Translations under genes and position numbers: made by a program
Notes under the pieces: generated by a model
Database searches by the model: none
What the model was told of the DNA's origin: nothing
The model's input: the letters and a program-made list of their open reading frames with translations, nothing else
Source: an uncultured Pelagibacteraceae bacterium
GTDB taxonomy: Bacteria; Pseudomonadota; Alphaproteobacteria; Pelagibacterales; Pelagibacteraceae
Assembly: GCA_902524235.1 (NCBI GenBank)
Contig: CABZCF010000002.1
Coordinates: 62,001-126,000 of the forward strand
DNA length: 64,000 nucleotides
Direction of reading: 5' to 3'
Shown here: piece after piece, positions 32,736 to 39,736 of the stretch
Layout of the letters: every line of letters starts with the position of its first letter
Numbering within the stretch: the first letter of the stretch is position 1

Positions 32736-32808
32736 AAAAAACAAATAAAAATAGCAAAAAGTATTGATTTTAGTGATTTTTTTTACTTAAAAAGTTCTAA
32801 AAATACTT

Positions 32809-33084
32809 CTAAATTTCAACTTTTTCCGATCTCAATAATCGGAGTTTTTTCTTAATTCCACCTGTACCAGAATAACCTCCTGGAGCTCCATCAGACCTAA
32901 TCACTCTATGACAGGGTATTTTTGGGGCATATGGGTTTCTAGCACATGCATTAGCCACAGCACGTGCTGATTTAGGGCTTTTTATGCCCAAAGCCACTTG
33001 TTTATATGTTTTAACTTTGCCTTTTGGAATAGTTTTTAGATATGTCCAAACTTTTATTTGAAATTTAGTTCCTCTAGGTACCAT
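32809..33084 (-). CDS. Minimal methylated-DNA-[protein]-cysteine S-methyltransferase domain protein (91 aa; start MVPRGTKF)
   Basis: PCHRVI active-site motif, GGYSGTGGIKKKLRLL. The track start at 33168 would read through the terminator hairpin. Confidence 0.88.
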   Translation of the reverse strand: MVPRGTKFQIKVWTYLKTIPKGKVKTYKQVALGIKSPKSARAVANACARNPYAPKIPCHRVIRSDGAPGGYSGTGGIKKKLRLLRSEKVEI

Positions 33085-33090
33085 AATGTG

Positions 33091-33133
33091 AAAAAACCCT
33101 GTTTCCTTGTACCTTTTCAGGCACAAAGAACAG
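33091..33133 (-). terminator. Intrinsic terminator, minus strand
   Basis: CTGTTCTTTGTGCCT-GAAA-AGGTACAAGG-(A)-AACAG then GG-TTTTTT; 15 bp with one bulge. Confidence 0.8.
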
Positions 33134-33276
33134 TAGTTTTGGCACGTCGTTTTAGGCGCTACCGCCATGCCTTGCCACTCCGCTATTTTAGCGCTACTCC
33201 GCAGAGCTTTCTGCCCCCTAGGCTTGAACCTCTCGGTTTTTCCCCAGTTGGTCAGTTAAGAGTTGCCTCTTAAGTT
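33091..33276 (-). ncRNA. Novel structured RNA candidate, about 186 nt; sRNA or riboswitch/attenuator-like leader upstream of the methyltransferase
   Basis: About 53% GC over 33121-33270; -10 TATAAT (33288-33283, minus); hairpins 33256-33273 (GCAA loop), 33201-33214, 33181-33193, 33155-33166; 15-bp GAAA-capped terminator hairpin. Confidence 0.65.
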
Positions 33277-33282
33277 AAAATC

Positions 33283-33288
33283 ATTATA
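33283..33288 (-). promoter_or_regulatory. Perfect -10 (TATAAT) for the candidate RNA; no good -35
   Basis: ATTATA on plus = TATAAT on minus, 10 nt upstream of the first hairpin. Confidence 0.45.
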
Positions 33289-33361
33289 CAAATTTATGTT
33301 AAATGATGTTATCACTTAATAATTGATTATTTAAGTTACTAACATTGTTAATAAAAATACA

Positions 33362-33526
33362 TTAATTCATTAATAAAAAGAGCAAAACAAAAATACTTAA
33401 GAAAAAAACCCCGAAAATAAGCATTAAAACTCTATTTTTTCCTTGATTAGATAATTTTCCCCAGTAATGCATAGAAACAAACAATACCGCCATTACACCA
33501 AGCCCAATTAATAAATATTTTGGCAT
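33362..33526 (-). CDS. Small membrane protein, 54 aa (absent from ORF track)
   Basis: MPKYLLIGLGVMAVLFVSMHYWGKLSNQGKNRVLMLIFGVFFLSIFVLLFLLMN*: two hydrophobic segments with a basic loop. Confidence 0.55.
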   Translation of the reverse strand: MPKYLLIGLGVMAVLFVSMHYWGKLSNQGKNRVLMLIFGVFFLSIFVLLFLLMN

Positions 33527-33547
33527 TTTTAATTTTAACTTATTAGG

Positions 33548-33576
33548 TTGACATTTAAAATGTGATATATTATAGT
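33548..33576 (+). promoter_or_regulatory. Candidate sigma70-like promoter of the integrase gene
   Basis: TTGACA (33548-33553), 17-nt spacer, TATAGT (33571-33576). Confidence 0.65.
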
Positions 33577-33602
33577 TTCCGATAATTAATGGTTATCGGA
33601 AA
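33576..33602. repeat. 10-bp perfect inverted repeat, 7-nt spacer, immediately upstream of the integrase
   Basis: TTTCCGATAA-TTAATGG-TTATCGGAAA. Confidence 0.9.
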
Positions 33603-33607
33603 TAAAT

Positions 33608-34522
33608 ATGAATAATTTGATCACTGATGTAAAATATCTTGAATTAGAAACTTTAAAGAATTTAAAAAATTCTAAAGCTCACAATACTTTAAGGGCATAT
33701 CAGGCTGACTTTAAAGATTTTATGAAGTTTTGTTTAAAAAATAATTTTAATTCTATGCCAAGTGATCCAAAAATTATAGCTTTATACCTTACTCATTTGA
33801 GCTCTTTCTCTAAATTTAGCACTTTAAAGCGTAGATTAGCTTCAATAAAAGTCATTCATAGATTAAAAGGGCATTATATAGATACAAAACATCCAGTAAT
33901 TGCTGAGAATTTAATGGGTATTAAAAGAAAAATGGGTGTAAAACAAATATCAAAGAAACCAATATTAATCAATGATTTAAAATTAATTATTAATGTAATT
34001 AATCAAGATAAAAGTGAATATAAAAAATATCAAAATAGAGCATTAATATTAATAGGATTTGCAGGAGGGTTTAGAAGATCAGAATTGGTATCAATTCAAT
34101 ATGAAGATATAGAATTCGTTAATGAAGGTGTAAAAATATTAGTGCAAAGGTCAAAAACTGATCAGACAGGACTTGGAATGACCAAAGCTATCCCCTACTT
34201 TCAAAACAGATACTATTGTCCAGTAACATCCTTAAAAAATTGGATTAATCATGCAAAAATTAGTGAGGGTAAAATTTTTAATATATCCGATAAAACAGTG
34301 GCACTTACAATACAAAAATACGCGCTTTTAGCAGGATTGGATAAAACAAGATACGCAGGTCATAGTTTAAGGTCTGGTTTTGCAACATCAACAGCTGAAA
34401 CCGGAGCTGATGAGAGGAGTATCATGGCAATGACAGGTCATAAAACTAATCAAATGGTTAGAAGATATATACAAGAAGCAAATTTATTCAAAAATAATGC
34501 ATTAAATAAGATCAAAATTTAA
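33608..34522 (+). CDS. Tyrosine-type site-specific recombinase/integrase
   Basis: GGFRRSEL (Arg I), RSKTDQ (Lys), HSLRSGFA (HxxR), TGHKT (His), RRYIQ (Tyr). Confidence 0.92.
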   Translation: MNNLITDVKYLELETLKNLKNSKAHNTLRAYQADFKDFMKFCLKNNFNSMPSDPKIIALYLTHLSSFSKFSTLKRRLASIKVIHRLKGHYIDTKHPVIAENLMGIKRKMGVKQISKKPILINDLKLIINVINQDKSEYKKYQNRALILIGFAGGFRRSELVSIQYEDIEFVNEGVKILVQRSKTDQTGLGMTKAIPYFQNRYYCPVTSLKNWINHAKISEGKIFNISDKTVALTIQKYALLAGLDKTRYAGHSLRSGFATSTAETGADERSIMAMTGHKTNQMVRRYIQEANLFKNNALNKIKI

Positions 34523-34524
34523 TT

Positions 34525-35379
34525 ATGAATAAAAATATATCAATATTAGTATTATCCCATCAAAGTAAAAATTTGGTAATAAACTTAATAAAGAAATTAT
34601 ACAATAAATTTCCAATAATTGTTGTTGATAACTCTAATGACATAGAGCTTAAAAAAAGATTGAATACAGAATATACAAGAGTTATTTATCTTACAATTGA
34701 CAATAATGGTTATGGTGCAGCAATCAATTTTGGTAGCAATTTTATAAAAACAAAATATTTTTTGATCTTAAATCCAGATATAGAAGATTTAGATGAAAAA
34801 AAAGTAATATTATTTGAAGATGCAGCATCAAAATTAAATGACAAATTTTCTGTTCTTGGCCCTAGATATATTAACTTAGATACAAAATCTATTAAACAAA
34901 GTAAAGAAAATATTGAAATAGCAAATTGGAAATTCATTAGCGGCGCTTGTATGTTTGTTAAAAAAGAAACATTTAATTTTTTAAATGGTTTTGATGAAAA
35001 TTTTTTTTTATATTTTGAAGAAAGCGATTTTTGTTTGAGAGCTTATAAAATTAATAAAAATTATCAGTTAAACAAGATTAAGATTAAACATAATATAGGA
35101 TCTTCAATTAATACAAATAGTATAGCTGAAAAAGAAAAACTTAATAATTTATACAATTGGCATTTTACGTGGTCAAAATTTTATTTTTTTAAAAAACATT
35201 ATGGATTTTTAGTTTCAATAATATATTTTTTACCGATATTGATTAGGACTAATATTAAAATTATTTATTTTAGAATTTTATCTAAACACAAAAAAATTAA
35301 GAAGTACGAGATAAGAAATAATGCATTATTAAGTTCTATAAAAGGTACAAAATCTTATAAAAGGATAAATAATTTTTAA
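34525..35379 (+). CDS. Glycosyltransferase family 2 (rhamnosyltransferase-like)
   Basis: IIVVDNSND, NNGYGAAINFG, LNPDIE, GFDENFFLYFEESDFCLR. Confidence 0.88.
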   Translation: MNKNISILVLSHQSKNLVINLIKKLYNKFPIIVVDNSNDIELKKRLNTEYTRVIYLTIDNNGYGAAINFGSNFIKTKYFLILNPDIEDLDEKKVILFEDAASKLNDKFSVLGPRYINLDTKSIKQSKENIEIANWKFISGACMFVKKETFNFLNGFDENFFLYFEESDFCLRAYKINKNYQLNKIKIKHNIGSSINTNSIAEKEKLNNLYNWHFTWSKFYFFKKHYGFLVSIIYFLPILIRTNIKIIYFRILSKHKKIKKYEIRNNALLSSIKGTKSYKRINNF

Positions 35380-35402
35380 GGAATAGTATTTTTATTAAAT
35401 CA

Positions 35403-35426
35403 TTATTTTTTTTTTAAAAAAAATAA
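35403..35426. terminator. Possible bidirectional A/T terminator between convergent glycosyltransferase genes
   Basis: TTATTTTTTTTTTAAAAAAAATAA palindrome in a 63-nt convergent gap. Confidence 0.3.
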
Positions 35427-35442
35427 ATTGAATATAAGTAAT

Positions 35443-36330
35443 CTATTTATATAATTTTGAATTAAATATTTTTAGATAAATAAAGTTTAGTTTACATATA
35501 ATTAATTCTAGGTAAAATTTAATATTTTTTTTTGGATTTGATAGTTCTTCTTTATATATGCTATCTGACCTTAAATAATGTTTTTTAAAGAATTTAAATG
35601 TTATACCCCATTTCAACAAAAAAATTTTTCCTCCTTTGCTACCCGAATCTGTTTGAATTATAGGGTTATTTTTATATTTTCGTGTAACTATAGATCCAAA
35701 ATGATAAACTTTACATTTACTAAGGCCTTTAAATATTCTGACACCTTCTCTCCAAAGTTTCATATTTAAATCTGGATCTGAACCTGTTCCAGGATAAAAT
35801 TCTTCACTGAAACCTCCTACTGTATTCCATATTTCTTTATGTATTAAATGAGGTGCCCATGTCGATCCCTGAAAATCATAGTGATTAATTTTTTCATAAT
35901 TATCTAACAATTTTTTTTCATTAAATGTTTCAAGATTCGATCCAGCATCAAACTTTAATGGACCATTATTCATCATTATACCTGATAGATAAAATTTTTT
36001 ATGACCAATTTTTTTTATCTCTTTATTCATAATTTCATCCCATTTTGGACAAAAATAAAAATCATCATGAGAGTAAAGAATATAATCGAATTTAGCTTTT
36101 TTTGCTGCTTTATTCATTCCTTCGCAAATTCCAGCATTATAATTAGTAAAAGTATATTCTATATTTTCTTTATCTAAATATTCTTTTGTACCATCTTCGC
36201 CTATATTAACATGGGCTAATATTTCATGATTAAAAATTGAATTTTTTTTAATACTCTGTATACATAGTTTTAGATATTTGATGTTATTAAATGTTGGAAT
36301 AATGATAGAAAACATTAATATTATTCCCAA
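35443..36330 (-). CDS. Glycosyltransferase family 2
   Basis: FSIIIPTFNNIKYLKLCIQSI, YSHDDFYF, GTGSDPDLNMKLWREG. Confidence 0.85.
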   Translation of the reverse strand: MGIILMFSIIIPTFNNIKYLKLCIQSIKKNSIFNHEILAHVNIGEDGTKEYLDKENIEYTFTNYNAGICEGMNKAAKKAKFDYILYSHDDFYFCPKWDEIMNKEIKKIGHKKFYLSGIMMNNGPLKFDAGSNLETFNEKKLLDNYEKINHYDFQGSTWAPHLIHKEIWNTVGGFSEEFYPGTGSDPDLNMKLWREGVRIFKGLSKCKVYHFGSIVTRKYKNNPIIQTDSGSKGGKIFLLKWGITFKFFKKHYLRSDSIYKEELSNPKKNIKFYLELIICKLNFIYLKIFNSKLYK

Positions 36331-38429
36331 AGAAACTTATTTTTGTATTTTAAATTAAATGTTTTTTGAATTATAAAATTTGCTACATTTTTTGAATTAA
36401 AATATTTCAAGTATTTATTCTTACCATTTTTTGCAATTTTAATTCTAAGTTTATCATTTTCATTATATAAAAGTATTTTTTTACTTAAATCTTTTATAGA
36501 TTTGTAAAATACCACTTCATTATTATTAAAAAATTTGTTTAGCTTTGTTCTTTTATCAATAAATGTCATTAGTCCATTCCCAATTAATTGAGTTATTCTA
36601 TCGCTCGAATAATATTTTATAGACGGTCCTTGACTTAAATTAATTCCCATTTTTGAATTTAACAAAGCATTTTTAAAATTATCTGCCCATACAGGTTGCT
36701 TATTTTTATACCCATAAAAATCATATTTAATATTAGGAGTAATCTTAATTAATTTATCTAAAAACTGTTCTCTTTTGTCTACTTTACCTTTTTTAAGTAT
36801 ACCTCGATGAACCCCGTGCGACATTGCAAAAAAAACATCGCTTTTTGGATTTTTGTTATTATAAACTTCAAGATTTTCAAACGATTGGTCAGCTGGATTT
36901 GGAATATAAAAAATTTTGTTATTTTTCGGAAATTTTAGAATATCTGGGGATGTTGTACAGAAACTACAATCAACAAAATCAATTTTATCTAAAAATCTCT
37001 TTTTATTACTTTTCCAATCATTATCCATTCTGTCTAAAAACCATTGAGCAATTTTGATATGTGGATATGTTTCTCTTATAAATTTTAAAGTTTCTTTTTT
37101 AATTAAATCTGCGTGACCTAAAACTATAAGATCAGGTAAATAATTAGATATTACTTCTAATAACTTTTTATTTAATGTTTTAGATCCATCAAAGTCTTTA
37201 ATTGATCTATAATAACTTACTATATCTCTGTCACTTAATGTTAGCACACTGTGATTTAATCTCACAAAACCATTATTAATTCTTCTTCCAGTGTTATAAA
37301 ACAATCTACCATTATGTCTTTCATTAAAATTTGTAATATGAAGAATTTTAAACTTTTTTTTCGTTTTTACACTTTTAATTCTGCTTTGAATTAGTAAAGA
37401 CCTGTAAGAATCAATTTGTTTACATACAAATTTGTTCGTTAAATAAAAATTTGCTAATGAACTTTTTTGTAATTTTAATCTTTTTTTATCGTTTTCAATC
37501 AAAGTGGTTAATGCTTTGTAAAGAGCCTTATGATTAAGTTTTTTAAGTATAATTGCATTTGTTACAGTCTCAGGCAAACCTCCACGATCACTTATTACTA
37601 CAGCACACCCCCTACTCGATGCTTCTAAGCTTGTTCGTCCAAAAGGCTCTTGCCATCTAGAACATACAACAGTAATACTTGATTTCTTAAAATTATTTAA
37701 AACGATTTCATGCTGTTTAAACCCCATTAATTTTAAATTTTTATGTTTATAAAAAAGTTTCTCACGAGGCTCGTCTCCGAAAACATTGGATTTCCAGTCA
37801 GGATATTTGTCTAGAATTTTTACTATTGCTTCCCCAAATATATCATACCCTTTTGCTCTATTGAGCTTACCCACAAATGTTATTAATTTATCTTTTTTTT
37901 TTAAATTTATACTTACTTTGTTTGTGGATTGATAAATAACTAATAATTTTTTTGACTTAAAATAAATTTTATTCATTCCAGTTAAAAATCTTTTTTTTGA
38001 CCATTCACTGTTGAAAACAATTCTTTCAACTTTAGACAATAGATTTAATCTATCACTTATTTTTTTTGATCCATTCATTTCAAGTGGATCATTATGAAAG
38101 TAAAGTATTAATTTTGATTTAACATTATTAAAAATTGTATTAATATATGAGGGTCTATTATGTACTTCAATTATATCTGAATTTTTTTTTCTTTCCTCCC
38201 TTAAGAAATTATCAACATATATTTTGCTTGTGCTTTGAAATAATTCTTTATTAAATGGTAAATTAATATAATTATTTAACAATTTTTTTTTATAATTTGT
38301 ACTGCCATATATAAAGATTTTATTTTTAAATTTACTCGCAATAGTTATATCTTTTACATAAATCGAAACTGCGCCTGGATAATCAGGTGAAAAGTTTTCT
38401 TTATATGGCAACAATATAGAAATTTTCAA
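36321..38429 (-). CDS. Bifunctional glycosyltransferase: N-terminal GT4 plus C-terminal CgeB-like glycosyltransferase
   Basis: GT4 motif EPFGRTSLEASSRGCAVVISDRGGLPETV; second Rossmann-like half FYIPNPAD...INLSQGPSIKYYSSDRITQLIGNGL. Confidence 0.8.
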   Translation of the reverse strand: MKISILLPYKENFSPDYPGAVSIYVKDITIASKFKNKIFIYGSTNYKKKLLNNYINLPFNKELFQSTSKIYVDNFLREERKKNSDIIEVHNRPSYINTIFNNVKSKLILYFHNDPLEMNGSKKISDRLNLLSKVERIVFNSEWSKKRFLTGMNKIYFKSKKLLVIYQSTNKVSINLKKKDKLITFVGKLNRAKGYDIFGEAIVKILDKYPDWKSNVFGDEPREKLFYKHKNLKLMGFKQHEIVLNNFKKSSITVVCSRWQEPFGRTSLEASSRGCAVVISDRGGLPETVTNAIILKKLNHKALYKALTTLIENDKKRLKLQKSSLANFYLTNKFVCKQIDSYRSLLIQSRIKSVKTKKKFKILHITNFNERHNGRLFYNTGRRINNGFVRLNHSVLTLSDRDIVSYYRSIKDFDGSKTLNKKLLEVISNYLPDLIVLGHADLIKKETLKFIRETYPHIKIAQWFLDRMDNDWKSNKKRFLDKIDFVDCSFCTTSPDILKFPKNNKIFYIPNPADQSFENLEVYNNKNPKSDVFFAMSHGVHRGILKKGKVDKREQFLDKLIKITPNIKYDFYGYKNKQPVWADNFKNALLNSKMGINLSQGPSIKYYSSDRITQLIGNGLMTFIDKRTKLNKFFNNNEVVFYKSIKDLSKKILLYNENDKLRIKIAKNGKNKYLKYFNSKNVANFIIQKTFNLKYKNKFLWE

Positions 38430-38430
38430 T

Positions 38431-38676
38431 TTAGTCCTTTTTTAAAATTTTTCTTAATTTACTATTTTTTTTTAGTTTATATTCTTCTCTCATAGCATCT
38501 TTTTTAGATTTATAAGATTTGAAATATTTTAATTTCCAAATCCTTCCTTTAGTAAATTTAGCACCTTTTGAACTATTATGTAATTTTATCCTTTTTTTAA
38601 TATCATTAGTGTATCCAACATATGAAATTGTTCTTTTTTTGTCTTTAGATAAAATTAAATAAACATAAAATGTCAT
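38431..38676 (-). CDS. GIY-YIG nuclease family protein
   Basis: FYVYLILSKD...ISYVGYTNDIKKRIKLHN...AMREEYKLKK. Confidence 0.88.
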   Translation of the reverse strand: MTFYVYLILSKDKKRTISYVGYTNDIKKRIKLHNSSKGAKFTKGRIWKLKYFKSYKSKKDAMREEYKLKKNSKLRKILKKD

Positions 38677-38678
38677 TG

Positions 38679-38753
38679 TGGCGGTCCCTAGGGGAATCGA
38701 ACCCCTCTTTCATGGATGAAAACCATGTGTCCTAACCGATAGACGAAGGGACC
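38679..38753 (-). tRNA. tRNA-Glu(TTC)
   Basis: Reverse complement GGTCCCTTCGTCTATCGGTTAGGACACATGGTTTTCATCCATGAAAGAGGGGTTCGATTCCCCTAGGGACCGCCA. Confidence 0.97.
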
Positions 38754-38788
38754 AAAATTGCATCTTTTATTGTATAAATTATTAATAA

Positions 38789-39733
38789 TCAAGAGCAAGG
38801 TAATTTATTTATTATAATATTATTTGATAAATTCTTATGCGTCACTAAAGTTTCTGTGTAGTATGTATTATCTTTAATTTTTACACCTTTAACTAAGTCA
38901 CCATCCGTAATACCAGTAGCACAAAAAATACTATCTCCTTTAATGATTTCATTTATTTGATATTTTTTGTTAAGATCTGTGATACCCATTTTCTTTGCCC
39001 GAGTTATATCTTGATCAGTTTTAAATAAAAATCTTCCTTGAAAATGACAATTATAAGAGTCTAAGGCACATGCTGCCAAAACACCTTCAGGACCACCTCC
39101 TATGCCTAAGAAAATATCAACATTATATTTTTTATTTGTAACTAATAATGCTCCAGATATGTCGCCATCTGAAATAAATTTAATATTTACTTTTAGTCTT
39201 CTTAACTCATCTACAATTTTTTTATGTCTCGGTCTTTGCAATAAACATGCTGTAAGACTAGAAATTTTTGTGTTTTTAATTTCTGCCAAATTATTTAAAT
39301 TTTTTTCTATCGTATTGTCTAAATCTATTGCTTCTTTTGGAATTTCGTTACCAACAGCAATTTTCTCCATATATGTTTCAGGGGCATTGAACAAATTACC
39401 CCTATTAGCAACTGCTAATACTGATAAACCACCAGGCAAATTATTAGCCACAAAATTTGTTCCCTCAACTGGATCCACAGCTATATCCAAACTAGGGCCA
39501 TTGCTGGTTCCTAATTTTTCACCTGTGTAAAGCATTGGAGCATTATCCAATTCACCCTCTCCTATTACAATTTTTGCTGCAATATTTAATTTATTTATTT
39601 CGCTCCTCATTACATCAACTGCAGCTTTATCAGCTGCTATCTTATTTTTTTTTCCAATATATTTATATGTTGCTATTGCGGCTAAGGATGTAACATTTAT
39701 GAATTTATTAATTATATTTTTGTTTAAAGACAT
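38789..39733 (-). CDS. glpX: Class II fructose-1,6-bisphosphatase
   Basis: VIGEGELDNAPMLYTGE, DPVEGTN, IGGGPEGVLAA. Confidence 0.95.
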   Translation of the reverse strand: MSLNKNIINKFINVTSLAAIATYKYIGKKNKIAADKAAVDVMRSEINKLNIAAKIVIGEGELDNAPMLYTGEKLGTSNGPSLDIAVDPVEGTNFVANNLPGGLSVLAVANRGNLFNAPETYMEKIAVGNEIPKEAIDLDNTIEKNLNNLAEIKNTKISSLTACLLQRPRHKKIVDELRRLKVNIKFISDGDISGALLVTNKKYNVDIFLGIGGGPEGVLAACALDSYNCHFQGRFLFKTDQDITRAKKMGITDLNKKYQINEIIKGDSIFCATGITDGDLVKGVKIKDNTYYTETLVTHKNLSNNIIINKLPCS

Positions 39734-39736
39734 ATA

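Noticed and set aside
33058-33273. 71-aa plus-strand ORF across the GC-rich block
   Set aside because: Antisense to the hairpin/terminator structure; Arg/Pro/Ser-rich composition atypical for this genome; no recognisable domain; explained by few stop codons in GC-rich DNA.
33201-33275. Degenerate tRNA or tRNA-derived att site in the GC-rich block
   Set aside because: A GTTCAAGCC T-loop-like string occurs on minus, but the T-stem does not pair, and the D-arm-like AGTTGGT is on the opposite strand.
33091-33276. Known housekeeping RNA (tmRNA, RNase P, SRP, 6S)
   Set aside because: No tag-peptide reading frame, no RNase P CR motifs, no SRP GGAAG/GCAG core, no long 5'-3' closing stem. Recall-based only; cmscan needed.
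39102-39530. 142-aa plus ORF opposite glpX
   Set aside because: Antisense shadow of glpX.
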